Shown: piece by piece, positions 24,992-35,728 of the stretch
Layout: each line of letters begins with the position of its first letter
How positions within the stretch are numbered: position 1 is the first letter of the stretch
Source: Cunninghamia lanceolata
Taxonomy: Eukaryota; Streptophyta; Pinopsida; Cupressales; Cupressaceae
Direction: 5' to 3'
Assembly: GCA_027924645.1 (NCBI GenBank)
Contig: BSBN01000355.1
Span: 310,001-374,000 of the forward strand
DNA: 64,000 nucleotides
Program-made: the position numbers and the translations under genes
The notes under the pieces: model-generated
What the model was told of the DNA's origin: nothing
Database searches by the model: none
Seen by the model: only the letters and a program-made list of their open reading frames with translations

Positions 24992-27900
24992 CTACATATA
25001 CGTTAGTATGTCTGCAAAAGTGTTTTTCAATTGTACAACTTCGGTTGCCGAACTCAGCTTCATCCTGTCCAAAATTGATATGTGACCACTCAACAGGAAT
25101 GCAAAAACTTCAGCCTTCTTCAGATCTGTCGGATCATTTGTCTTGGTGGTGGTTTGAGTAGCACTTAGGGCCTCATGCATGGCCTCCAACTTAGGAATGA
25201 TTATTCTTCTCAGCTCATTTAACTTGCCGATTCTATTTTTCTTTTCTTTCTCTAGCTTCTTAATTTCATCCAAGACTGCAATGGTCTGACATTCTTGATT
25301 TACTATGGATGAGGTAAATGGATCAAAATTTTGAGAAAGTTTTGTTAGTTGGATCTCCTATTCTTTCATTTTCTTCTCAATCTCCATTGTTGCTTTGGAC
25401 CATGATAGACAAAATTTATATATTTCCCCACCATCTTTAAGAGCATTTTCTAAGCTCCTTATCCCTATATCCATATTTCTTCTATCATTTGATATTAGAC
25501 TTAGTACTTCAGAGAATCTTTTATCCAAAAACTCTTTTCGGACCTTTTCCTCAACTGATTTCTCTAAGGACTCAAAATGAGTGCTGACTGAACTAACAAG
25601 AGATTTAAGATTACCTGATGAGGAGGCTGAGGGATCCTTCTGAAAAGATGGCATGATCTTTTCTAAAACATTAGATGCAGCTTCTATTAGCTCATAGTCT
25701 TCCATGTGAGACTTCAGGAGTTTTTCTTTTGCCTTTGCATTGGCAAATGAAGCTATCTTCATTGTTTGAACTAGGGAGAGAGAGTCAAAGTTAAATGGAC
25801 CTTGAAGTAACTCCAGTTCATCAATCTCCAATATTTCTTTTGTCAAGAAGTCCTTGATAGTGTTTACAGTGTCTCTTGCCAGAGACAGAGATTTCTACTC
25901 TTCTGCACTGCCACTTATGTTCTTCTTAGCTTGACTTTCTTCTCTTCCTTTCGCTTCTTCTTCTTTCTCCTCTATTCTTTCTTCTCCTTTAGATCTGGAG
26001 ACTGTAGGGGAAACCAGAGGAGAGATATTTGTTTGTTCATGAGCCACCTCTTTCGGAGTAGAGGATTCTAAGCCCTTGTCTTTACCTTCACTGGACTCCA
26101 TTACTTCTTCTGTCATTGCCTCAGTAGATTCTTTTTCAACACTTGTAGCTGAGGGATCAACACCCAAGTCCTCTTTAATAGGAATGTTGAATCTTGAGTA
26201 TGCCTTCCACAAGATTTCTTCTGTTTCTTTTGCCACTTTATTATTCTCTCCAAGCATGAGCTGATTCATTCTAGTCTTACTTTGGAACTCATCCTTGCAA
26301 TCTTTGAAGATCATATCCATTTGTTTTGGAGTAATTGAAGGGTAGAGCTGAATAGCTATCTATTCTCTGATTTCTAAGTCTTTTGCCTTAGCATTTTCTT
26401 TTCTCATTTCAAGTTCCTTTTCCAAACTTTTAGGAATTAGAGAAATTATTTCAATCAAGGCTTTATTGTATATGTTCAAGTACTTAACTGTGGCTTCCTC
26501 TAAGATTTTTCTATCTGCATCATTAAATGCATCATAGAATTGTGTTATTGGTTGCAAGTTTCCAGCCATAGTAACAGCTTTGACTACATCATCTGGGGAC
26601 AGGGTGGCCCTTTCAACAAACTCTTCTGCTTCTGCCTCCTTGGTTTCACTAGATATTTTCTTCCTTTTCCTCATTTTCTTCACCTCCTCGTCTGATTCAG
26701 TTTCTTCATCATCCTTCAAACTAACATAGGACCTTGTTGCCTTTTTCTTTGTTCTCTTTTCTCCTTTTTCAGATGTCTGGACTTTCAGTTTTGATGTCTT
26801 TGAGCTTTTATCGGAGATAGGTGCAGCCCTTTTAGAGGATCTGGTCTAGGAGGGGGATTCTACCGGATCACTTTCCTTTTCTGCTTCTTCCTTCTCTTTC
26901 TCTGCCCTTTCCATCTTTTCTCTATTGGCATCAAGAGCTTCTTTTGATATGCCATATCTTTTGGCAATATTCTCTACTTCTTTTCTCACTTTTCTCTTTA
27001 CCTCCGGTTGTCTAAGTTCCACATGAACTTTTATACTCAATTCTTCAAAGGTTCCAAACTTTTCTGCTTTGGGAACCTTGGGTTGACTAAGCATGTGTTG
27101 GACATGCAGCTCCACAAGTTTCTCATCCACCTCATAGCCCATCGACATTATCCAGACTGTCCTTGGTTCCATAGCTTCCATTTGGCACTAATTAGTTTCA
27201 ACCATAAAAAAAATTGTATCCTTATACTTTTCAACTAGAGATTTGGGAATTCTCTCTCTTGCTTGCATCAAATTTTGGAAGTTCTTGAAATAACCCCACA
27301 AAGCTGTATTTCTTGTCTTGGCATCTCCAAGCCCATACAAATAGTCTCTGATTTGGATTGCAATAGGTCTGTCATTCTGCCAAACCCAACCACTTGATCC
27401 GGGCAGTTCACTCATGAAGTAGAAAAATAGACACAATATCAGCCCACTATACTTGAAGGAATTTTTCTTATCCTTCTTGATCTTCTGTAGATTCTCCAAT
27501 AGTTGGTTTAGAAGAAGTTCACACATATCATAGTCAGTATTTTCTTTTAGCATCTGATAAGCTGTATAAACTACAGTTCCCGGTACTGAGTTCTCCCTAC
27601 TGGAGTGATAAATCTTGTAACCAATTATCATGGATGCAAATTTGATATCCAGATCAGTGATATCTTCAATTGTCATAGCTGTCTTGTCAAATTTTAATAT
27701 GGTTGCATCACTCACTGTCTGATTCTTGACAGATTTGAGAACATGTATCCCACCAGATGAATGCAGATTGGTTACTTCCCTAATTGCATCTTTGGTGATC
27801 TTAAATGGTCTATTCAACCATAGGAAGTTATCATGTACTTTGCTCAACACATACCAAACCCATTCATCTTCTTCAAAACAGGGAAATGAATGCACTGTGC

Positions 27901-28167
27901 AAAATGCTTATCCCGGATGGCCTTGAACTAAGGTTTGAGCTCAAAAGAATCATCTATTAACTGATTGTGATAGATATCAGCCAGCTTAGATTCCCTGAAT
28001 TCTTCAATATTTGCATGAATATATGCCCTAATATCTTCTACATGCAGAACCCCATGTGGAATGCTTGAAAAACCACCGAGGGGATCAACTTCTAGGGATT
28101 TATATGGATGCTTCTTAAATTTAGGGTGTGGCCTATCAGAAATCCTCACTATATTTGGAGTAGTCAT
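24992..28167 (-). pseudogene. Level-3 long unknown reading frame in place of pol
   Basis: I do not recognise this protein. A frame of about 1,060 codons runs from the ATG at 28,167 to the stop at 24,992. It keeps one register from 27,895 onward, with one frameshift near 27,900 and about five nonsense codons (near 27,186, 26,849, 26,360, 25,893 and 25,355). The N-terminal third looks globular (EWVWYVLSKVHDNFLWLNRP, DLDIKFASMIIGYKIYHSS, SGLILCLFFYFMSELPG). The middle is Lys/Glu-rich with a basic patch (KKMRKRKKIS). The C-terminal third is charged and probably coiled coil (RSLENALKDGGEIYKFCLSW, DEIKKLEKEKKNRIGKL). It lies where Copia pol should be but shares none of its motifs. It may be an accessory protein of the element or a captured gene. 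Confidence 0.75.
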
Positions 28168-28169
28168 CT

Positions 28170-28629
28170 TTCAAAGATTTGTAGAGAGATATTGAGAACA
28201 GAAAATACCTTTTGCGCTTCTAGGTTTCACGGAGAGAGCCAGATCAATTGCTGGAAGAAACAGATTCTGTAGATGATTTTTGATGGACTTGAGGAATTTT
28301 GGTTGCAGAGCTTCTTTTCACTTCTTCTTGAGTGTAAAATGAGCAAATGATTGATAATAGAAACCCTTATACTACTCCGCAAACCCTAATACCAAGTTGC
28401 AATAAATGCTCGACCTAAGTCATTCCAGTTTGCCTTGTTTTCCTTATTCGGATGACTTGAAGAACCGAATCAATCTTGTGGATCTTCCATATCTTAACCA
28501 TAGTTTATTTAGATGTTTCTCTTATGAACCCTTTAATCCGCAACTCTCCTTGTGCCAGTTCTGGCACCAATTGACTGGTTGGGGGAAAGTGGTTTTCTTT
28601 GTGTCTCCCCCTGAGCTAGAGCTCATTTT
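28170..28629 (-). other. Spacer between level-3 gag and the long frame
   Basis: About 460 bases without a supported gene. It may hold the leader of the downstream frame. No splice or internal-promoter signal is obvious by eye. Confidence 0.5.
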
Positions 28630-29811
28630 TTAATTTCCAGAAGGAATATCAGCACCAGAGTCTGGTGCGGATCCATCCCCTACATTCTCTACACTTTTCT
28701 TCACCCAAATCTTGTTCATCTCACTTTGAACTTCATCCACATTCACTTTTTGTTTTCCCTTGTCTTGATTCTGATTATGATGTACCAGACCTCTTTTGTC
28801 CTGATTCTTGCTTCTACAGAATTTGGCAATATGACTGGATCTATTGCAAATTTGGCAAACAACATTTCTTTGCATATTTGATTGATATCCTCTTGATCTG
28901 CATTGATTAGCCATGTGACCCATTCTATTGCATGCAAAGCATCTACCATTGAATGAATTGTTCCTTTGCATGTTTCTGCATTCATGAGATTTGTGACCAT
29001 ACCTTTTACAGTTAAAACACTATCTGGAGAAGGATGTATTAGTCTGATTTATTCTCTTTCTGCACTGATTAGCTCTATGACCAAAGTTATTGCAGTTGTG
29101 CCAATATCCATTGAAGGATGGATATCTTTGAGCATTAGGCTGCCTTATCGGAGGTCTTCTAGGCCTGTTCCTTGGATTTTCTGATCTAAGATTCTTCTGA
29201 CTGGATCCAGAGCTTTCTCCTTTCTCATATCCCAAACCACACTTGTCATCTACCCTCTTTTGACTTTCAAGAAGAACTTCAAGTTTAGCAGAACTTATCT
29301 TGAATTTCTCTTTATATTCATTTGTTGTTTGAAGATCCCTTTTAAGAGAGACAATTTGATCCTCAAGTTTTTCTTCATGATCTTTAGCATCTTCAAGATT
29401 AGATTCAAGATGTCTGATAATTTTATCCATCTTGTGGCAATCTTCTGATTTCTCCTTGAGAGATTGTCTTAGATCATCTTTAGTTTTTCTTTTCTCTTCA
29501 ACCTCTTGGGTAAACTTCATAACTCCTGATTCCATTTCATGTCTTACCATAATGATTTCTTTTGATAACTTTTCACATAACTTGGTTTTCTCCTTCAGAT
29601 CTCTATTTGTATCATTGGCTTCACCTTGACTTGCCAGTTGCTTGATTAGCTCCTTTCTCTTTTTCATAGAGAGACTAAGTTTCTCTTTTAATTCATTTAT
29701 GAAATCATCAGCCTGTTTGAGTCTTTCCTTTAATTCATTGATTTTAGAATTTGACTGCTCAAGACCATCTAGGGCAGACTTAAGTTGCTCCCTCATACCA
29801 TACATATCCAT
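28630..29811 (-). pseudogene. gag: Level-3 Gag: coiled coil plus four zinc knuckles, no capsid domain
   Basis: The frame opens with an ATG at 29,811, about 50 bases after the primer-binding site, and runs about 393 codons with a single TAG at 29,020 (likely CAG before). Residues 1-200 are heptad-rich and charged (ELKERLKQADDFINELKEKL). The rest is Arg/Asn-rich with zinc knuckles: HNCNNFGHRANQC (its first Cys replaced), CFNCKRYGHKSHEC, CFACNRMGHMANQC and CQICNRSSHIAKFC (Ser where Gly is usual). Sirevirus Gags have a UBN2 capsid domain before such a coiled coil; none is present here. The product could bind RNA and join a partner's particle. Confidence 0.82.
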
Positions 29812-29862
29812 TTACATTCCTAGGTCTTCCTTAAGTTGTTAGGGTCTGTTGAGAGGAACTTG

Positions 29863-29874
29863 GCTCTGATACCA
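29863..29874 (-). other. Level-3 primer-binding site, initiator tRNA-Met type
   Basis: Minus strand TGGTATCAGAGC, two bases from the right LTR that starts at 29,877. Unmutated, in line with the low LTR divergence. Confidence 0.93.
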
Positions 29875-29876
29875 AT

Positions 29877-30984
29877 TGTTGATAACTGAGATGGGGGGGC
29901 AGGGGGTGAATCAGTTATCTTAATTATTTTAGCTTTCTGAACTTTCTTAAAAATTAATGCAGCATCAATTCAAATAAGCAAACATAACCATAAAATGGAA
30001 ATACACATGACACAATATTTTTGACATGGAAACCCTGTTAAGGGAGAAAACCATGGGGTGATTAACCCAAGATTGTATTCTCTATTAGAAGAATAGAAAT
30101 ACAAAATGGCACTTGCCAATTAGGGCTCACTGCCCGAGCGCACTACTCATAAGAGGCTCACTGCCTACAAGAGACTCACTATCTACAAGATGTAAGAAGA
30201 ATAACAAGATCCTTGAATTGATGAGAAGCATCCACATATGCTGAGGTTCAGTTCTGGTTTAGGCTCAATACACTAATCTGATGCACTTCATCCTTCCTCT
30301 TCCTATGTGTTGCTGTCCTTTTACATACCGAACCTTCCTTACTAATTTCACTCTACTCTTCTGCTTTTCTTCACAATACACCACTTACACACAACACACC
30401 TTCACATCTAAATCCATCTTGTATATATATCCACACAAGTGATTTCAACACTTTTCTAGTCAACATCCAGAATAGTCAATATTATCTCAAACTTTAGTTT
30501 GTCAGCTGAATCCTTGCTTCCCAAGTGAAGCAGATCAAAAAGAAACTTATAGAAGTCATCTAATAAGTCGGCCAATCATAAAAGATACCTTAGGAATCTT
30601 TATTACCATCAACATCTCATCTGGAATAACTTTTGATGCTCTACCTATCAGTTCTTCCTCTGTCTGTTCTATCAAACCGGACCCTAATACTTGAATGCTT
30701 ATATCTCTTTACTCTTTCATCTCCGGAGGCTCAATTCTTCAGAATCTATTGGTCAAGGTACTCCTCTTGACTTCCCCAAGTCTGTACTTTCTAAAGATAC
30801 TTCCTCTGAGAGATCCGGACCTAACTGTCGAACCTTTCCACATACTCTATTCTTGCTTACCAGACCACAACATTCTTCAATCTGACTTCCAGTATAGACA
30901 CACCATGTCCTACGGATGTGTGGGATGAACTTTGTTGCCATCAATGACAACATTCATGAATCCATATAGTGTCTCTTACCAACA
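29877..30984 (-). repeat. Level-3 LTR, right copy (5' LTR)
   Basis: 1,108 bases, TGTTGATAACTG to TTACCAACA. The U5 stem-loop at 29,881-29,919 keeps both 9-base arms while its G-rich loop is longer than in the left copy. TATA-like run at 30,422-30,430. Confidence 0.92.
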
Positions 30985-31418
30985 GGTACACCACAATGAA
31001 CTTCCCCATTTCATCTCTAAAGGCGAGGTCCATTGCTCTTTGGAAAGTAGCACCAACATTAATCAAACCAAAAGGCATCCTGCGATATGCAAATGTGCCC
31101 CAAGGTGTTATGAAAGTAGTCTTGTATTGGTCTACTTTACTAACTTCTACTTGATTGTAGCCTGAGAAACCATCTAACATAGACAGCATCTCCAAACCAG
31201 TTATAGTTTGTAACACTTGGTCTATAATAGGAAGAGGGTAGTTATCTTTTAAAGAAGATTGATTCAAATTTCTGAAATCAACACAAATATAGATTTCTCC
31301 ATTCTTCTTTCTCATAGGAACAATATTCGTAATCCAAGTGGAATGATGGATAGGAAAGATTATCTGGGCGTTCAACATTTTTTGGATTTTAGAAAGAATA
31401 GTTCCTGATATCTTGGGA
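30985..31418 (-). pseudogene. Level-2 Gypsy RT, proximal part
   Basis: The first half of the level-2 RT: STWITNIVPMRKKNGEIYIC, VDFRNLNQSSLKDNYPLP, LSMLDGFSGYNQVEVSKVDQ, and WGTFAYRRMPFGL with INVGATFQRAM, ending FIVVYL, where level 3 inserted immediately before the catalytic Asp pair of YLDD. The frame is clean from about 31,378 to the break. It was fused to the upstream domains as a polyprotein; a frame change separates it from the linker at 31,419-31,652. Confidence 0.9.
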
Positions 31419-32594
31419 TTATATTACCTTTGCTTTTTTTTTGTGAGGCAATGGTCCTACCTTGAGAGGAATCTCATGTTGGATCTCCTTGGGTTTGAAA
31501 GACATCAGATCATCATATGAATACACCAGCACATCAATATAATGGCAAAGAAGTGTAATGAACTTGAATTTCTCATCAACAGTGCAACATTTCTCGATGT
31601 TAACCATCTTGGGATCTACTTCAGAACTCAAATTTACTTGCTCAAATTCCATGGATGAACTTGAATCAAGCTATTGCTGTTGTTTGATATATCTATCATG
31701 CTTGTCAAATAACTTTTCTAGAGAAAACAAACCTTTCAGAGTCTTATTCCCTTTTAGCTAAAGAATCTCCTCACTAGTCTGTGAATCTATTTTGGAAACA
31801 TATTCACCATTGAAGACCTGCCAATGGTTAGCATTATCTGGTACACTTGGTCAGAAAACCAACTCAATTGTGTACTTATCACCTTTAAAATCCTTGTGAG
31901 GAACCATAAGGGTGGCAGAGATAGCTAATGAATCAGGATGATCATTAAACTGTCTCGGTACTGTGGAGATGTCGAAAGCATCAAAACCTTCAATGCAATC
32001 CCAGACACGATTGCTGTAATGTCTCAACCTTTCATTCTTGGTCTCATAAAGATTTCTTACTTGACAAACAACAAGCTTAACATCACCTTATGCATGAAGA
32101 TTTTTAATACCTTTAACACGAGCAGCCTCCATTCCAAGTAACAATGACTCGTACTCAGCGGTGTTATTAGTATTGTCGAACTACAGCTTATAAGAGAAAG
32201 GAAAAATATCACCTTGTGGAGATATTAGAACTACTCTAGCTCCAGATCTAGTGGAAGAACAACTGCCATCAAATTCTAAAATCCAAACATCATTTGAATT
32301 TACCACTTTGATGTTTCTATGACCAGTAGATTCTTCCTCATTAGAGAGAGAAGAATCTGGCATCACTATGCTCTTGTCTAAACTTTCATCTAAATTTTCA
32401 TCTGACGAACTATAGGTGTTTTTAGTGGTCAAGAAATAATTACCCATCCCTAAAGACTCAAACAAAATTTGAGCTTTTTGATTTTCAGTTTGAGTAACAA
32501 TATATTTTTCCTCCTTTTCAGGAAGTAGTTTCTGCATGATACCTTTAATAGGTATCCTTTCCTTGGATAAATCTATGTTTAGTTCTCCTCCCAC
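31419..32594 (-). pseudogene. Level-2 additional RNase H domain, upstream of RT
   Basis: Between protease and RT lies a second RNase H-like domain. Visible landmarks: WILEFDGSCSSTRSGARVVL (Asp, near 32,262), TNNTAEYESLLLGMEAARV (Glu, near 32,160), GDVKLVVCQV (Asp, near 32,085) and FNDHPDSLAISATLM (Asp, near 31,930). This DEDD pattern is intact. Stops at 32,181 and further on break the frame. After it comes a linker, FKPKEIQHEIPLKVGPLPHK, that leads into RT. A second, archaeal-like RNase H marks the Tat lineage of Gypsy elements; the order I know puts it after RT and the native RNase H, so its place here is unusual. Confidence 0.78.
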
Positions 32595-32698
32595 ATCCTT
32601 ACAAAATTACATCCAAGAAAAATGCCATAAGAAGCTGGAACATCAGCAACTAGGACGGTCATCTTGATCCTCTTACCCGGAAAGGCTGCAAATGCAAA

Positions 32699-33073
32699 TT
32701 AGGCATCCTTGATTTGGCCTAACAAAGGCACTTGCTTATTCTCCATTGAGAAACATATCCCAAAGGTCTTGGTCAAAGTGAGACCAAGAGCATCTACCAC
32801 CTTGGCAGGCATGACATTGTCAGAGGCTCTAGAGTCTATGATACAATTGCTTAGCTTCTGACCATTGACTAACAGAGAAACATAGAAGGGTTCTATTTTC
32901 CCTGGAGCAACAAGGGGAGTAGTGACTAGGTTATTTTGGGTGGACTTGTTTTTTGAGGAGTCATGAGAAGTTTTAGGAGAATCTTGCCATGTAGGGGTAG
33001 CCTTGTTTTTAACATACTTAGCTAACCTATCAAATTGTTTAGGGTTAGCTTGTAAATATTCTACCTCAGACAT
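32699..33073 (-). pseudogene. Level-2 Gypsy protease (retropepsin)
   Basis: Aspartic protease in the same frame as gag upstream. SLLVNGQKLSNCIIDSRASD contains the active site, DSRAS where DSGAS is usual (one G-to-A change would do it), then VMPAKVVDALGLTLTKTFG. Just past the stop at 32,699 the frame continues with the rest of the domain (KRIKMTVLVADVPASYGIFL). N-terminal to it is a low-complexity linker rich in Ser, Lys and Thr. Confidence 0.87.
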
Positions 33074-33154
33074 CTGGATTTTGGTTTTCCTAGCATGATC
33101 AATTATGTCAAAGAGCTGAAATGAATCAGATATAGAAGTAGGAAATCCTTCATT

Positions 33155-34588
33155 CTAGGGTTTAGTTGGGGTAGTACTAGTCTGAGGAACATAAATAGAA
33201 GAAATAGGATTGTTATATGAACTTACTTGTTTATTGATAACTGGGTCCTTTGATTGAAAAAGCAATGGAGTTCCTCGTTTGGCAATTGAAATCATACGTT
33301 GAGGCTCCTCTCTTGACTTTTCTTTATCAGCCACTTGCTGATTTGATTGATTTTGAGACTTGGTGAAAATAGCATACGTTCCACCATATACATCTTCTTC
33401 TCTCTCTGCTTCATCTTGGTAGTTCATAAAACCAATAGTAGAGTCGCGAGCTAATTCTTCTTCTCCATCTGTAAAATTATTAGCATTATTTTCTTGATCC
33501 AAATCAGGTTGGAAAGAATTATCCTATTCTATTTCATAGTAGCCAACTACTGAGTTGACCGGTGGTGCTTCAATGCCAAGCTTCCCCTATGTTGGTGGAA
33601 GGCAATTTTGTTGCCCTTGACTTCTTGTAGCATTGCCTTGATATGAATTGCTAGGGAATGTCCTTCTTGGTATGTCCCTATAAGAAGGAGCAAACATACC
33701 TTGAGACTTTTGCTTTTTCAAAGATAGCAAATCATTTGCTAACTTCTGCGCCATAGGATCTGTGGTGCTTGTGGAAGAATTATCAGTAGATGGCTGACCT
33801 CTATTTCTCTTTGAATCCCTTCTTATCTTACCCGCAAGGATAAGATCATCTTCAACCTTTGTAGCCAATCTTTGATCTAAAGGAAGATCAACAGGATTAA
33901 ACCTTCTAAACAAAAAACTTACCTCAGGAAGCTGAGTGTTGATGAAGAAAAATTTATGATTCTCTACCATTGGTTGAGCGGTTGCTGGAATCCTATTTGT
34001 TAATTTATTGAACTTGACAATGAAATCTCACATGGGCTCATGTGGTTCTTTCTTCATCTATGTTAGTTGGACTAACAAAGCATGTGCATCTTCCATAGGC
34101 TTAAACCTAGCTTCAAACTTGGTTTTGAGAGTATTCCAACTAGTTATGGTTTGGGCTTGAAGATGATAAAACTAATCTACATCAGCACCTTGAAGTGTTT
34201 CTACAAAAAGTCTCATAGCTACATCTTCGTGTTTCACCCCTAGCACACCACAAGCTATACAAAAAGCTACAATGTGTTCATCAGGATGGACTTTCCCATC
34301 ACCATAGAATTTCAGGAAATTCTTCCTTGAACTATGAGGTAGTTCATGTAGTGGTGGTGTCAAATTCAAAGGTCCAAAAGAATTACCCCACGAGCCTTGG
34401 GCTGCCATTATGCGTTGATTGAAAGGTGGGATGACCAACCTTTGTGGAACTTGAACAGATGAAAATCTATTAGTATTTGGGCTAGAAACTTCAATTGGTA
34501 TAGGAGACCTGGCATTGGTAGGAGGAAAACTCCTTGTTCGTTGAAGCTAAGGTTTTAGAGGTAAAAGACGAAAGTTATTTTGTTGCAT
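33155..34588 (-). pseudogene. gag: Level-2 Gypsy Gag
   Basis: The frame opens at or before an ATG at 34,588. KFYGDGKVHPDEHIVAFCIA and HEDVAMRLFVETLQGADVD, then the region around TSWNTLKTKFEARFKPM, are the Ty3/Gypsy retrotransposon Gag domain; it continues as HKFFFINTQLPEVSFLFRRF. The C-terminal part is Gln/Ser/Arg-rich and has no zinc knuckle. The frame persists through to the protease at 33,073, broken only by nonsense codons (34,172, 33,587, 33,155 and two near 34,035-34,060), most of them TAG explained by one C-to-T or G-to-A change. Confidence 0.87.
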
Positions 34589-34752
34589 TAACTCAAACAC
34601 AAGATCAATAATTCCTTGAGCTCTCTTAATTCTTGTATACCTTGAGTCTACCAAAATTCAATGTACTTAACAGAGATTTGAAAATAACTTAAAACAATGG
34701 ATGAGGATGAAATGCTTCAACTCAAAGCATGAGGCTCCAAGTTGCGTGTTCT

Positions 34753-34770
34753 TCCCCAACGGAGTCACTA
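34753..34770 (-). other. Level-2 primer-binding site (tRNA-Arg-like)
   Basis: Minus strand reads TAGTGACTCCGTTGGGGA, six bases from the right LTR start at 34,777. It resembles TGGCGACTCCGYTGGGGA-type sites that I associate with tRNA-Arg priming in Ogre/Tat elements. The exact tRNA is from memory. Confidence 0.6.
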
Positions 34771-35728
34771 AAATATTGTTGGGTGAAAATTTTGTTGTTT
34801 AGCTAACTAACAGCAAAATGGTTATATCGCCATAGCTATAAGGAGACAAAGTCTCTCCTCTCTACAGAGGGAGGTTCCCTCTAGATGATGAATTACTTCT
34901 AATAAACAACTTTTAACACTTATATAAACTAGAACTATGCTTGGGGTGTCTTCATTGCATCCTATTCTCTTTTTTTAGAATAGATGTTTTTCTCTTCAAA
35001 ATGATAACTTCAATAGAATTGATTTTTAATAAATTCTGAACTAAGACAAACCATAGAAACACAAAGTCTCCTATTGCTTGACTTATTTCCCACAAATAAA
35101 CCTGATTGAATTCAAATGTAGCTCAAAGTCTCCACTCTTGTCCAACATGATATAAATAGATTGAACACAACAGTTTACAGCACAAAATCTTTAAACAATT
35201 CTATTCTCACAAATGTAAACACAAACTTCCGTAATGAGAAAATAGTGCAAAGTCTATTTAACAAGAAGAAAAACACTTCTCTCAATTTTAAATAAAACTC
35301 CATGATTCCAAAAATGACTCAATATAACATAACACCAATGATGTAAGAACACTGATATCATAAAACAGTATGATTCAACTCAAAGTTTGATACTCAAATT
35401 GCTTGCTTATATTAATATTTGCTTGAAAATTTGATAAACATGAAAAGCTCAAAGTCTTGATATGTTTTCAATTTGGCAGAGTTTCCTTGCAATAGATAAA
35501 AGATAGAAATTACAAAAGAGGCCCTCTTTACTTATAGCGACAGGCCTTGAGAAAATTTAGGAAAAATCTAACTACTTTCACTTATTCAAAAAAAGAGTCT
35601 TATTTTACTTGTGACTTCTTTTGTCTCACATGTAATTACATTTTGAGAAAATACATGTGAATATGTCCAAAACAAAATACAAATTACATATACGAAAATG
35701 AAAATAAACTAAGGCATGAAAAAGAATT

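Larger units (their letters stand above)
23659..30984 (-). mobile_element. Level-3 non-autonomous Sirevirus-like element
   Basis: LTRs at 23,659-24,757 and 29,877-30,984 lie in direct orientation, flanked by the perfect 5-bp duplication GGTAC (23,654-23,658 and 30,985-30,989). Reading direction is minus: iMet-type primer-binding site at 29,863-29,874 and repeated polypurine tracts at 24,759-24,906. It encodes a coiled-coil/zinc-knuckle Gag and a long unknown frame, but no protease, integrase, RT or RNase H, so it must depend on another element. LTRs differ by about 4% over 370 bases by eye: the youngest of the nested elements. Confidence 0.92.

Noticed and set aside
25358..29842. Plus-strand frames over the level-3 element
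   Set aside because: Shadows of the minus-strand gag and long frame, whose charged heptad composition leaves the opposite strand open (Ser/Leu/Phe-rich products).
30985..34588. Endogenous pararetrovirus (Caulimoviridae-type) sequence
   Set aside because: An integrase with a D-D-E core, LTRs and Ty3/Gypsy domain order are present; no movement protein or coat motif is seen.
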